This document shows, one piece after another, positions 43,166-52,796 of a stretch of DNA of 64,000 nucleotides (position 1 is its first letter; every line of letters starts with the position of its first letter). Both the position numbers and the translations under genes were made by a program. Source of the stretch: Agromyces salentinus (GTDB lineage: Bacteria; Actinomycetota; Actinomycetes; Actinomycetales; Microbacteriaceae); contig NZ_WBIR01000008.1 of assembly GCF_009749395.1 (NCBI RefSeq), forward strand, positions 1-64,000, read 5' to 3'. The notes under the pieces were generated by a model. The model ran no database searches and was not told the origin of the DNA. It saw nothing but the letters and a program-made list of their open reading frames with translations.

Positions 43166-45544
43166 TCAGTCCGAGATCGACGCCAGCGCGACCTCGACCG
43201 TGCGCGGGGTCCGTCCACGAGGCTGCGTCGGCCGCGGACCGGCATCGACGGGGGCCGGCGTGGGGGCGACGACCTCGACGCCGGCCTCGAGGTCGAGCGG
43301 CTCGCCGAAGTGGTGCACCCGCAGGGTTGGACCCTCCGCGAGGCGATAGGTCGTGGCATCCGGCCGCACCTCGAGCCGCAGGGTGCGGCCGCCGACCTTG
43401 ACGCCGAAGCGAAGGCCGGTCATCGGTGCCGCCAGCCGCGGCGCGAACCACAGGCCGTCGGCGCCGTGGCGCATGCCGCCGAAGCCGGCCACCAGGGCCA
43501 TCCAGATGCCGGCGAGCGAGGCCATGTGCAGTCCCTCCGCGGTGTCCTCGCGCAGGTCGTCCAGGTCGAGCGTCGCGACCTCGGCGAGGTAGTCGACGGC
43601 GAGGTCGAGGTGCCCGACCTCGGCGGCGATGACGGCCTGGGCCGCGGCCGAGAGCGACGAGTCGCGCACCGTCAGCTCCTCGTAGTAGCGGAACGCCCGA
43701 GCCTTCTCCTCGAAGGTGAACGCGTCGTGCGCGAAGACGAGCGCCAGCACGAGGTCCGCCTGCTTCACCACCTGCTTGCGGTACAGGTCGAAGTACGGGA
43801 AGTGCTCCTGCAGCGGATACTGCTCCGGCTCGGTGCCCTCGAAGTCCCACCGCTCCCGCCTGGTGAATCCCGCCGACTGCTCGTGCACGCCGAGCTCCTC
43901 GGAGAACGGCACCGCCACGACATCCGCCGTGACCTCCCACCCGCCGATCTCCTCGACGGTGACGCCGAGGCCCCGCGCCGCCTCGGCGTGGCGGCGGGCC
44001 GCGTCGGCGGCCGCGCGCAGGTTGCGCTGCGCCATGAGGTTCGTGAACGTGTTGTCGTCGACGACCGCGGTGTACTCGTCGGGCCCGGTCACGCCGTCGA
44101 GGTGGAACGTCCCGTGGTCGTCGGTGTGCCCGAGCGACATCCAGAGCCTGGCCGTCTCCACGAGGACGGGCAGCGCGCACTCCTCCTCGAAGCGCTGGTC
44201 GCCGGTGACCGCGGCGTGCAGGGCGACCGCCGCCGCGATGTCCGCGTTCACGTGGAAGGCCGCGGTGCTCGCCGGCCAGTAGCCCGAGCTCTCCTGCCCG
44301 TCGACGGTGCGCCACGGGTAGGCGGCTCCGGAGAGTCCGAGGTGCGCGGCACGCTCGCGGGCGAGGTCGAGGGTGGACCGCCGCCAGAGCAGCGCCTGGC
44401 GCGCGGCATCCGGTGCCGTGTAGGTGAGCAGCGGGAGGACGAAGCCCTCGGAGTCCCAGAACGTGTGACCCTCGTACCCGGCTCCCGTGAGGCCCTTGCC
44501 CGGGACGGAGCGGACCTCGAGCCTCGCGGCCGCCTGGAAGACGTGGAACAGCGCGAACCGCACCGCCTGCTGCAGGCGCGGGTCGCCCTCGACCTCGACA
44601 TCGGCGCACGCCCAGAACTCGTCGAGTCGTCGGCGCTGCCCGTCGGCGAGCTCGCTCCACCCACCGCGGAGGGCCTCGGCCACGGCCGCCTCGGCGCGGT
44701 CCCGCAGTGCGGAGGGCGAGGCCGAGTCCGACGCCGACCATTCGTGGCCCACCGCCTTCACGACCTCGACCGCCTCCCCGGCCGCGAGGCGAGCGGTGAC
44801 GGTCGTGCGCCCGAGGTCCTCGGACACGTCGGTGCGCACGTCGCACTCCGGCGCAGCCTCGACCAGGTGGTCCATCGAGACCGCCAGGCCCAGGTCGCTG
44901 TGCCGCGTGCGGTGCACGAGGGTCGCGCTCGTGCCGAGCCCGGCGTGCGCGAGCGGGACGAACGGATCCTCGAGCGTCTCCTTGACCCGCGGGTCGTGAT
45001 GCACCCCGAGGTGGTCGATGTTGGCCACCAGCTCCGACTGGATGGTCACGGTGACCTCCGCGTCGACTGCCTCGACCCGGTACCGCACGGCACCGACCGA
45101 CCGGTGCTCGAAGGACACGAGCCGCGTCGAGGTCACGCGCACCCGTCGCCCGGCCGGCGAGGTCCAGTCGAGCTCGCGGTGCAACGTGCCCGCCCGGAAG
45201 TCGAGGCGCTGCTCGTGCCGGTGCAGGTCGCCGCGCCGCACGTCGAACGGCTCGTCGTCGACGAGCAGCCGGATCAGCTTGCCGTCGGGCACGTTCACGA
45301 CGCTCTGCCCCGAGTCGGGGTAGCCGTAGCCCTCCTCCGCGTAGGGCATCGGATGCCGCTCGAACACGCCGTTCAGGTAGGTACCGGGGATGCCGCAGGG
45401 CTCGCCCTCGTCGAGCGTGCCCCGCCAGCCGACGTGGCCGTTCGACACCGCGAAGACCGACTCGCGCCGCTCCAGCTCGTCGGGATCGACACCGCTGAGC
45501 CCGATGCTCCAGGGGTCGAGATCGAACGAGAGTGAACTGCTCAT
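43166..45544 (-). CDS. Glycoside hydrolase family 65 protein (disaccharide phosphorylase)
   Basis: A 792-residue cytoplasmic enzyme with an N-terminal beta-sandwich, the (alpha/alpha)6 barrel and a small C-terminal sheet. LDGVTGPDEYTAVVDDNTFTN contains the general-acid Glu, and GHTFWDSEGFVLP and KQADLVL are GH65 signatures. GH65 members phosphorolyse maltose, trehalose, kojibiose and related sugars; the specificity cannot be read from sequence. A C-terminal Pro/Arg tail is extra. Confidence 0.88.
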   Translation of the reverse strand: MSSSLSFDLDPWSIGLSGVDPDELERRESVFAVSNGHVGWRGTLDEGEPCGIPGTYLNGVFERHPMPYAEEGYGYPDSGQSVVNVPDGKLIRLLVDDEPFDVRRGDLHRHEQRLDFRAGTLHRELDWTSPAGRRVRVTSTRLVSFEHRSVGAVRYRVEAVDAEVTVTIQSELVANIDHLGVHHDPRVKETLEDPFVPLAHAGLGTSATLVHRTRHSDLGLAVSMDHLVEAAPECDVRTDVSEDLGRTTVTARLAAGEAVEVVKAVGHEWSASDSASPSALRDRAEAAVAEALRGGWSELADGQRRRLDEFWACADVEVEGDPRLQQAVRFALFHVFQAAARLEVRSVPGKGLTGAGYEGHTFWDSEGFVLPLLTYTAPDAARQALLWRRSTLDLARERAAHLGLSGAAYPWRTVDGQESSGYWPASTAAFHVNADIAAAVALHAAVTGDQRFEEECALPVLVETARLWMSLGHTDDHGTFHLDGVTGPDEYTAVVDDNTFTNLMAQRNLRAAADAARRHAEAARGLGVTVEEIGGWEVTADVVAVPFSEELGVHEQSAGFTRRERWDFEGTEPEQYPLQEHFPYFDLYRKQVVKQADLVLALVFAHDAFTFEEKARAFRYYEELTVRDSSLSAAAQAVIAAEVGHLDLAVDYLAEVATLDLDDLREDTAEGLHMASLAGIWMALVAGFGGMRHGADGLWFAPRLAAPMTGLRFGVKVGGRTLRLEVRPDATTYRLAEGPTLRVHHFGEPLDLEAGVEVVAPTPAPVDAGPRPTQPRGRTPRTVEVALASISD

Positions 45545-45738
45545 GCGGTGCTCCTCAGCGGCGGGTGGACGGTCAGGGGGTGCTTCCACGTCTACCAGCG
45601 CGGCGCCCTGCGATCGATCCGTTGACGACTCGTTCGGATCCGTGCAAGACGGCGCCGCTCGCCGGGGGCGCGTGTATCGTCGTGACACCGGCGTCCGGCG
45701 CGATGATCAGCCGCGGCATCCGAACTCGAAGGGGCACC

Positions 45739-46071
45739 ATGACCGACGACCACCTTCCACGTCGCTTCCAGATCGACCTTCCCGCCGACCGGGCGCAGGG
45801 CGTCTTCGCCGATTTCGCCCGGGTCTGGCACACCCCGAACGTCTTCGTGATGGACTACGTCGCCCTCACCCAGCCGCCGGCGCAGGTCGAGGACCCCGAC
45901 GGCACGCGCGCGGTCGCCGTGCCCGGGCAGATCGTGAGCCGCATCCGGATCCCACCCGAGCAGGTGTTCGAGCTCGCCAAGGCGCTCACCCAGCAGCTCG
46001 AGGCCTGGGAGCAGGAGACCGGGCGCAAGCCGCCCGAGAAGCCCCTGTTCGGCGGGCACTCCGCGCCGTAG
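45739..46071 (+). CDS. DUF3467 protein
   Basis: A 110-residue protein with the DUF3467 core (RFQIDLPADRAQGVFADFARVWHTPNVFVMDYVA...RIRIPPEQVFELAKALTQQL). The family is widespread and uncharacterised. It starts at ATG 45739 after a short GGGGCA. Convergent with the flavin monooxygenase gene across a long palindrome. Confidence 0.8.
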   Translation: MTDDHLPRRFQIDLPADRAQGVFADFARVWHTPNVFVMDYVALTQPPAQVEDPDGTRAVAVPGQIVSRIRIPPEQVFELAKALTQQLEAWEQETGRKPPEKPLFGGHSAP

Positions 46072-46078
46072 TCCGGAA

Positions 46079-46102
46079 GGGCGGATGCCGCGGCATCCGC
46101 CC
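46079..46102. terminator. 24-bp perfect palindrome between convergent genes
   Basis: A perfect palindrome centred on GCCGCGGC and built from GGGCGGATGCC and its complement, 8 bp after the DUF3467 stop and 33 bp before the monooxygenase stop. The same GGATGCCGCGGCATCC core ends the ppa region at 13446. Confidence 0.65.
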
Positions 46103-46134
46103 TCGCGAACACCCGCCCCGGCTGGGGAAGACGG

Positions 46135-47547
46135 CTAGGCGGCATCCGTCCTGGTCGCGGGCGCGAGATCGGCGACACCGGAGCCGAGGTTCGCGCCACC
46201 GCGGTACCGCGCGCCGAAGTGCGTGTCGGGCAGCCGGTCCCCTCGCCCGAACAGCCGGTCGCGCAGCGAGGTCGCCGGCGCGTCGCCGAGCCGTCCGCGC
46301 CGCCGGAGTTCGGGCACGACGAGTTCGGCGAAGTCCTGCGCCGTGTCGAACGAGTGGTACTGCCGCAGGTTGATTCCGTCGACACCGTCCTCGTCGAGCC
46401 ACCGCTCGATCTCGTCGGCGACCACCCTCGGCGTCCCCACGACGTGGAAGCGCTCGCGGCGCCCGCCGCGGAGCCCGTCGAGCAGGGTCCCGACCGGCAC
46501 GTCGAGGGGCAGCATCGGAACGCGATCGAGGTCCTTGCCCGCCTGGGTCAACGCCTGTCGGACCGTGAGCTCCCGCGGCAGCTTCGTCAGGTCGATCGGC
46601 AGGCTCGCATGGGCGAGGTAGCCGTCGACGCTCGCGTACTGCTCGTACAGGCGCCACTTGTCGGCCGCCTCCTCCTCGGTGCGCCCGACGACCACGACGG
46701 CGCTCGCGATGAACTTCACGTCGTCGGGGCGACGACCGTTCCGGACCGCGGCATCCTGCATCGCGCCCTTGTTGGCGCGGAACTCCTCGGTCGTGCGGCC
46801 GCCGGTGAAGACGAGCTCGGCATGTCGACCGGCGAACTCGGTGCCTGCGGGCGACCCCGTCGCCTGGAACAGCACCGGCGTGCGCTGCCGCGACGGATGC
46901 ACGAGATGCGGGCCCGCGACCCGATGCGTCGGCCCCGCATGATCGATGTAGCGCACCTTCGACGGGTCGGTCGCGATCCGCTGCTCGCGGTCGAACACCA
47001 CGGCGTCGTCATCCCACGAGCCCTCCCACAGCTTGTAGAGCACGTCGAGGTACTCATCGGCGAGCTCGTACCGACGGTCGTGCGGGATCTCGCCGTCGAG
47101 GCCGAAGTTGCGCGCCGCGTTCGGCAGGTAGCTCGTCACGATGTTCCATCCGAACCGGCCCTTCGTGAGGTGATCCAGCGTCGACGCGCGCCGCGCGAAC
47201 GCGAAGGGCGGCTCGTACGTCGTGGAGAAGGTCACGCCGAACCCGAGCCGCTTCGTCACCGCCGCCATGGCCGGCACCAACAGCAACGGGTCGAGGTTGG
47301 GGCTCTGCAGCCCCTCCCGCAGCGCCGTCTCGGGGCCGCCGCGGAACACGTCGTATGCGCCGACCACGTCGGCGAGGAACACCGCGTCGAACCCGCCGTC
47401 CTCGAGGATCTCCGCCAACTCGAGCCAGTACTCGAGCTCGTCGAAGCGATGCCGGTTGTTGCCGGGCAACGGCCAGAGCCCGTGCGAGATGTGGCTGATG
47501 CACGCCATCTCGAACAGGTTCAGGATCAACTGCTTCTTCTCGGTCAT
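46135..47547 (-). CDS. NtaA/SnaA/DszA-family flavin-dependent monooxygenase (second copy)
   Basis: A 470-residue FMNH2-dependent TIM-barrel monooxygenase of the NtaA/SnaA/DszA group (NNRHRFDELEYWLELAEILEDGGFDAVFLADVVG, LDHLTKGRFGWNIVTSYLPNAARNFG, LYKLWEGSWDDDAVV). Substrates in the family include aryl sulfones, sulfonates and nitrilotriacetate. Last gene of the operon; its ATG overlaps the stop of the acyl-CoA-dehydrogenase-like gene. A reductase supplying FMNH2 is not encoded nearby. Confidence 0.92.
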   Translation of the reverse strand: MTEKKQLILNLFEMACISHISHGLWPLPGNNRHRFDELEYWLELAEILEDGGFDAVFLADVVGAYDVFRGGPETALREGLQSPNLDPLLLVPAMAAVTKRLGFGVTFSTTYEPPFAFARRASTLDHLTKGRFGWNIVTSYLPNAARNFGLDGEIPHDRRYELADEYLDVLYKLWEGSWDDDAVVFDREQRIATDPSKVRYIDHAGPTHRVAGPHLVHPSRQRTPVLFQATGSPAGTEFAGRHAELVFTGGRTTEEFRANKGAMQDAAVRNGRRPDDVKFIASAVVVVGRTEEEAADKWRLYEQYASVDGYLAHASLPIDLTKLPRELTVRQALTQAGKDLDRVPMLPLDVPVGTLLDGLRGGRRERFHVVGTPRVVADEIERWLDEDGVDGINLRQYHSFDTAQDFAELVVPELRRRGRLGDAPATSLRDRLFGRGDRLPDTHFGARYRGGANLGSGVADLAPATRTDAA

Positions 47548-48776
47548 GCCGCCTCCAGGGGCGACGCGATCCCCGCGGGTGCGGGTGCGTCTGCCGGTGC
47601 GTAGATGTTCAGCGGGTCGCCGCCGTTGAGGTAGAAGTCGCCCAGCACGCGCTCCTTGTAGATGCGCGGATTGTGCGACGTGAGCGTGCGCGCGTTGCGC
47701 CAGTGCCGGTCGAGGGCGTTGGAGCGATCCACGCCCGAGGACCCGAGGGCGTCGAAGAGCAGTGTCGCGCCCCGGAGCGCGGCATCCGTCACGGCGACCT
47801 GCGCCTCGTAGACCGCGACCGCGGCCCGCCGCGCGGACGACTGCGGGTCCTCTCCCGCCTCGATCGTCCGCAGGACCGCATCGATCGCGGCGGCACCGCG
47901 TGCGGTGGCGGCCTCGGCCACCGCCGCGTCCGTGGCCAACCGGCCGATCACCTGCTGGACCTGCGCGTCATCCCTCGGCCGTTCGGCCAGGCCGTGGGGG
48001 TAGGAGCGCCGGCGGGCGAGCACGGCCTCGACCGCGTCGACGCGCACCGCGCGGGCGATGCCCGCCAGCGCCGCGACGAGGACGAGCTGGTAGACGGCCT
48101 CCTGCGCGACGAACCGGTCGGTGAAGTCGAAGACGTCGTCGTCGTCGACGGCGACGTCGCGCAACCTCGTGGTGCCGCTGCCGGTCGAACGCTGGCCGAA
48201 CCCGTTCCAGTCATCGACGAGCTCGATCCCGTCGCTGCGGGCGTCGACCAGGACGATCCTGGGTGCGCCGTCGGCGGCGAGCGCGAGCACGCCCACCCAG
48301 TCCGCGTAGATCGACCCGCTGCTGTAGTACTTGGTGCCGTTCACCACCGACCGGCCGTCGACGCGCTCCAGTCGCGTCTCGCCGAGGATCGACGAGGTTC
48401 CCGTCTCGGACCAGGCGCCACCGATGACCGCGCCGTCGGCGATGCGCTGCAACCAGAGGCGGTCGCGCTCGGTGCCGCCGGCGAGGCGATCCTCGACGAA
48501 CGCGATGTGGTTGCGCCAGAGCTGCGGCTGGTTCGGGTCCGCCGCCGCGAGGTCGACGAGCACCTCGAAGAACTCGGCGACCGTGAGGCCCGCGCCGCCC
48601 GCGGCGACGGGGAGCCGCAGGGCACCGAAGCCCGCCGCGGCCAGCTCGCGCGTCTCGGCGTGGGGCCTCGAGTCGGCGCGCTCGTGCAGCGGTGCGCTCG
48701 CGGCGATGCGCTCGAAGACGGGCGCGAGCCGCTCGCGGACGGACGGCAGGCCCGTGGCCGTCGCCGCGCCGCTCAT
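47544..48776 (-). CDS. Acyl-CoA-dehydrogenase-like flavin monooxygenase (DszC/SfnB-like)
   Basis: A 410-residue protein with the acyl-CoA dehydrogenase fold: helical N-terminal domain, central beta domain (WSETGTSSILGETRLERVDGRSVVNGTKYYSSGS) and C-terminal four-helix domain ending in HWRNARTLTSHNPRIYKERVLGDFYLNG. The TLTSHNP segment is typical of the DszC/SfnB group, which oxidises dibenzothiophene or dimethylsulfone rather than acyl-CoA. Flanked and overlapped by the two LLM monooxygenases, so probably part of one oxidative desulfurisation route. Confidence 0.88.
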   Translation of the reverse strand: MSGAATATGLPSVRERLAPVFERIAASAPLHERADSRPHAETRELAAAGFGALRLPVAAGGAGLTVAEFFEVLVDLAAADPNQPQLWRNHIAFVEDRLAGGTERDRLWLQRIADGAVIGGAWSETGTSSILGETRLERVDGRSVVNGTKYYSSGSIYADWVGVLALAADGAPRIVLVDARSDGIELVDDWNGFGQRSTGSGTTRLRDVAVDDDDVFDFTDRFVAQEAVYQLVLVAALAGIARAVRVDAVEAVLARRRSYPHGLAERPRDDAQVQQVIGRLATDAAVAEAATARGAAAIDAVLRTIEAGEDPQSSARRAAVAVYEAQVAVTDAALRGATLLFDALGSSGVDRSNALDRHWRNARTLTSHNPRIYKERVLGDFYLNGGDPLNIYAPADAPAPAGIASPLEAA

Positions 48777-50221
48777 CGGCTCGCCCCGGGCGCGAGGGCG
48801 ACGTCGACGCTCCCCTCCGAGGCCTCGACGGCTTCCCCTGCGCCCTCGGCGGTCCCGGCATCCGCGACGGCGAACGCGCCACGGTAATTCGCGGCGGGAT
48901 GCCGCTCGTTCAACCGCGGCGCACCGAAGAGCTGCTCGCGGAGCGTCGTGCCGGTGCCGTACTCGCGCTGGGCGAGACCGCGGTCGCGGAGCACGGGAAG
49001 GACGTGGTCGGCGAACTCGACGAACGAGCCGGGGATCACCCAGTTGATGACGTTGATGCCGTCGACCCCGGCATCCTGCCACTCGACGAGGGCGTCCGCG
49101 ATCTGCTCGGGGGTGCCGACGATGCGCGTCGAGCGCGAGATGAGCAGGGCCACGTCGCGCACGAGCGGCTCCCGGTCGGTGATCGCCTTGGAGACCCACT
49201 CGCCGAAGCCCTTCGCGGTGTTCGTCTCGACGTCCTTGAGGGGCGTGTCGGGGTCGTAGGCGCGACCGGTCCGGTCGACGAGTGCCGAGTGGGCGAGATA
49301 TCCGTCGATCGAGACGTACTTCTCGTACTCGGCCGCCTTGGCCCACGCCTCCTCCTCGGTGTCGCCGATCACGAACGACAGGCCCTGGAAGAACTTGATG
49401 TCCTCGGGGCGTCGACCGGCCTCGACGGCCTGGCGGCGCGTGTCGTCGATGAGTTCCTTCGCGAGCGCCGGGTTCGGCGCGATGATGAAGGTCGCCTCGG
49501 CGTGCTTCGCGGCGAACGCGCGGCCAGACGCGGACGAGCCCGCCTGGTAGAGCACGGGCGTGCGCTGCGGCGACGGCGACGGCAGGTGCGGCCCCTGCAC
49601 CGAGTACCGCTCCGAGACGTGGTTGATCTTGTGGATCTTCGTCGGGTCGGAGTAGAGGCCGCGCTCGCGGTCCTTCAGCAGTGCGCCCTCGTCCCACGAC
49701 CCCTCCCACAGCTTGTAGGCCACGTCGACGTACTCGTCGGCCCACGCGTAGCGCTCGGTGTGATCGGTCAGCCGGGGGTAACCGAAGTTCCGGGCGCCGT
49801 TGTCCTGCAGGCCCGTCACGATGTTCCACGCGATCCGGCCCTTCGAGATGTGGTCGAGCGTCGAGACCTGGCGCGCGAACTGGTACGGGTGGCTCTGCGC
49901 CACGTTCGAGGTGAGCGCCAGCCCGATGCGCTCGGTGTGCACGGCGAGTGCCGCGACGAGCGGGATGGGGTCGTTCGAGGGGATCTGGAGGCCCTCGCGG
50001 ATGTAGACGTCGAAGTCGGCATCGGCATCGCCGTACACGCCCGTGACGTCGGCGAAGAACAGCGCGTCGAACTTCGCCTCCTCGAGCTTCTTGGCGAGGT
50101 CGATCCAGACCCGCACATCGTCGAAGTCGACCTGGCCCGCGTCGGGTCGACGCCACTGGCCGTGATGGATGTGCGAGTTCGTGTTCATGACGAAGGCGTT
50201 GAAGTGCAGCGGGATGGTCAT
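48773..50221 (-). CDS. NtaA/SnaA/DszA-family flavin-dependent monooxygenase (first copy)
   Basis: A 482-residue FMNH2-dependent monooxygenase, clearly homologous to the one at 46135 but not a recent duplicate (HFNAFVMNTNSHIHHGQWRRPDAGQVDFDDVRVWIDLAKKLEEAKFDALFFADVTG; LDHISKGRIAWNIVTGLQDNGARNFG). The C-terminal ~35 residues are an Ala/Glu-rich tail. It overlaps the ATPase stop upstream and the DszC-like start downstream (ATGA each). Confidence 0.92.
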   Translation of the reverse strand: MTIPLHFNAFVMNTNSHIHHGQWRRPDAGQVDFDDVRVWIDLAKKLEEAKFDALFFADVTGVYGDADADFDVYIREGLQIPSNDPIPLVAALAVHTERIGLALTSNVAQSHPYQFARQVSTLDHISKGRIAWNIVTGLQDNGARNFGYPRLTDHTERYAWADEYVDVAYKLWEGSWDEGALLKDRERGLYSDPTKIHKINHVSERYSVQGPHLPSPSPQRTPVLYQAGSSASGRAFAAKHAEATFIIAPNPALAKELIDDTRRQAVEAGRRPEDIKFFQGLSFVIGDTEEEAWAKAAEYEKYVSIDGYLAHSALVDRTGRAYDPDTPLKDVETNTAKGFGEWVSKAITDREPLVRDVALLISRSTRIVGTPEQIADALVEWQDAGVDGINVINWVIPGSFVEFADHVLPVLRDRGLAQREYGTGTTLREQLFGAPRLNERHPAANYRGAFAVADAGTAEGAGEAVEASEGSVDVALAPGASR

Positions 50222-51936
50222 GCGGTCTTCTCCTGGATGCGGTTCGGCTCGAAGGCGGGGATGGAATCGATGAGCTGCCGGGTGTACGGCTGCTGCGGGC
50301 GATGGAAGATCTCGTCGGGCGTTCCGGACTCGACGACGACGCCGTCCTTCATCACGAGCACGCGATGGCAGAGGTGCGCGATCACGCCGAGGTCGTGCGA
50401 GATGAAGAGGTAGCTCAGCCCGAGCCGTCGCTGGAGCGCGACGAGCAGGTCGAGGATCTGGGCCTGGATCGTGACGTCGAGCGCCGAGACGGCCTCGTCG
50501 AGCACGATGATGTCGGGGGCTTCGGCGAGTGCCCGGGCGATCGCGACCCTCTGGCGCTGTCCGCCCGACAGCCGGAGCGGGAAGCGCCGGAGCACGGCGT
50601 GCGCGAGGCCGACCTGGTCGAGCAGCGCACGGATGCGCTCCGCGCGGGCGGCTGCCGTCGGGAAGGCCTGCCTCGGCAGGGCGTCGAGGAGGATGCGCTC
50701 GACGTTCCAGCGCGGGTCGAAGCTCGAGAGCGGGTCCTGCGACACCACCGAGATGCGCGAGCGCAACGCGCGTCGCTCCGACTCGGGCACCCCCGACCAC
50801 GGCTTGCCGAGCAGCGTGACGGTGCCGGCATCCGCACGTTCCAGGGCCAGCGCGATGCGGCCGGTCGTACTCTTCCCTGACCCGGACTCGCCGACGATGC
50901 CCAGGGTCTCACCACGGTGCAGGTCGAAGGAGACACCGCCGACGGCGGTCGTCGCCGAACCGTCGGGCGCCCGGAAGCGCCGGACCAGGTCGCGCGCCTC
51001 GATCACCACCTCATCGAGCACTTCGGGCGCAGGCGGGGCGTCCGCCAGGAGGCGGCGACCGCCGGGACTGAGGGCGGCACCGCGCGTGTCCTCGCTCGGC
51101 ACGGCCGCGATGAGCGCCTTGGTGTACTCCTCTCGAGGCGAGCCGAGCAATTGCGCTGCGGCGCCCTGCTCGACGACGCGCCCGTTCCGCATCACGAGGA
51201 CGTGATCGGCCAGCTGGGCGACGACCGAGAGATCGTGGCTGATGAGGATGATCGAGGCGCCGCGACGCTTGGACGCCTCCAGCAGCTCGAGCACCTGTGC
51301 CTGCACCGTGACGTCGAGCGCCGTCGTGGGCTCGTCGGCGATGACCACGTCGGGGTCCAGCGCGAGCGCGGAGGCGATCAGGGCTCGCTGACGCAACCCG
51401 CCCGAGAGCTGGTCGGGCCGCTGGCGCGCTCGGTGCTCGGGGTTCGGCACGCCGACGGAGGCCAGCAACTCGACGACCCGCTTCCCACGAGCGCGTCGAT
51501 CCCCCCAGCCGTGCAGGCGCAGGCCCTCGGCGATCTCGGCGCCCACCGGGCGCAGTGGGTCGAGGCTGACGAGCGCATCCTGCAGGATGAATCCGACCTC
51601 CCTGCCGCGGATGTCGCGCCACCGTCGAGGCGAGAGCGTGCGCACGTCGCGACCGTGGAGCGTGATCGCCTCGGCTTCGACGCGGGCGCCGCGACCGGCG
51701 AGTCCGACGATGCTTCGGGCGGTGACCGACTTGCCCGAACCCGACTCGCCGACGATCGCGACGCACTGACCCGGATGCAGGTCGAACGACACGTCGTGCA
51801 CGATCGGCCGGTGGCCCTCGCTCGTGGCGAATCCGACCGACAGGCCTTCCACGCTCAGTCGCGGCCGGAAGCCGGGAAGCCCGTCGATCTCGGATGCGAG
51901 GTCGCGGCGGGCGACCTCCGTCTCGATGGTGGTCAT
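50218..51936 (-). CDS. ABC transporter, two fused ATPase domains (peptide/organosulfur type)
   Basis: A 572-residue fusion of two OppD/OppF-like ATPases. Domain 1 has GESGSGKS, LSGGLRQR (variant signature with Leu for Gln) and VVIADEPTTALD; domain 2 has GESGSGKS, LSGGQRQR and IIVLDEAVSALD, where Ala-Val replaces the usual Pro-Thr after the Walker B Glu. Both keep the C-terminal oligopeptide-type extension (EYTKALIAAVPS; PYTRQLIDSIPA). It energises the two permeases encoded directly upstream. Confidence 0.94.
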   Translation of the reverse strand: MTTIETEVARRDLASEIDGLPGFRPRLSVEGLSVGFATSEGHRPIVHDVSFDLHPGQCVAIVGESGSGKSVTARSIVGLAGRGARVEAEAITLHGRDVRTLSPRRWRDIRGREVGFILQDALVSLDPLRPVGAEIAEGLRLHGWGDRRARGKRVVELLASVGVPNPEHRARQRPDQLSGGLRQRALIASALALDPDVVIADEPTTALDVTVQAQVLELLEASKRRGASIILISHDLSVVAQLADHVLVMRNGRVVEQGAAAQLLGSPREEYTKALIAAVPSEDTRGAALSPGGRRLLADAPPAPEVLDEVVIEARDLVRRFRAPDGSATTAVGGVSFDLHRGETLGIVGESGSGKSTTGRIALALERADAGTVTLLGKPWSGVPESERRALRSRISVVSQDPLSSFDPRWNVERILLDALPRQAFPTAAARAERIRALLDQVGLAHAVLRRFPLRLSGGQRQRVAIARALAEAPDIIVLDEAVSALDVTIQAQILDLLVALQRRLGLSYLFISHDLGVIAHLCHRVLVMKDGVVVESGTPDEIFHRPQQPYTRQLIDSIPAFEPNRIQEKTA

Positions 51937-52796
51937 CACTTCTCCCCCTTCTCGAGGAACGACTGCAGGTGGCGGCCGAGGGTGGTCGTGGTGAGCGCGA
52001 GCAGCACGATCACGACGCCGGGGATCACGGTGAGCCAGCCGGCCACGGTGATGTACGGGCGTCCCGCGTCGAGCAGCGCGCCCCACTCGGGTGCCGGCGG
52101 CGCGATGCCGAGTCCGAGGAAGGAGAGGCTCGACGCCCACACGATCGACTGTCCGATCGAGAGCGCGAACACGGCCACGAGCGGACGCAGGGAGTTGGGC
52201 AGGATGTGCTGGCGGAGGATGCGGCCCCGCGAGTGGCCCAGCGCGATCGCCGCCTCGACGTAGGGCGAGTCCTTGGCGCCGAGGATCTGGCCGCGCACCA
52301 TGCGCGCGTAGCCGGGCGCCGTGCCGATGCCGACCGCGAGGATGAGCGTGAGGATCGATGGGCCGAGCACCGCGATGAGCAGGAGCGAGAGCAGCAGTGC
52401 CGGGAAGGCGAACGCCACCTCGAGGAGCCAGCCGACGCTCGCCGAGGTCGCTCGGTTGCCGAGCGCCGCGAGCGCTCCGAGCACCGCCGCGAGCGTGAGG
52501 CTCACCGCCGCGGCGCCGATGCCGATGCCGAGCGATGCCGCCGTTCCGTGGATGACCCGGGAATAGAGGTCGCGGCCCGCCTCGTCGGTGCCGAACCAGT
52601 GCGCCGCAGACGGTGGCTGCAGGGTGTTCGCCAGGTCCATGGTGAAGGCCCCCTGGGTTGCCAGCAGGTCGGGCCAGAGGGCGGCGAGCGCGAACACCGC
52701 GGTCGCCGCGAGCGCGGCGTAGAGGTCCCACGGCTGCCGGCGGAGCCTGGCGGGCGCCGTCGGCCGGGCGGCGGGCGGAGCAGCGGTCGCGGTCAT
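51936..52796 (-). CDS. ABC transporter permease (DppC-like)
   Basis: A 286-residue inner-membrane permease with six segments and the DppC hallmark HWFGTDEAGRDLYSRVIHGT after the first segment; the EAA loop is EAAIALGHSRGRILRQHILPN. Overlaps the ATPase start by one base (TGATG). Confidence 0.93.
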   Translation of the reverse strand: MTATAAPPAARPTAPARLRRQPWDLYAALAATAVFALAALWPDLLATQGAFTMDLANTLQPPSAAHWFGTDEAGRDLYSRVIHGTAASLGIGIGAAAVSLTLAAVLGALAALGNRATSASVGWLLEVAFAFPALLLSLLLIAVLGPSILTLILAVGIGTAPGYARMVRGQILGAKDSPYVEAAIALGHSRGRILRQHILPNSLRPLVAVFALSIGQSIVWASSLSFLGLGIAPPAPEWGALLDAGRPYITVAGWLTVIPGVVIVLLALTTTTLGRHLQSFLEKGEK

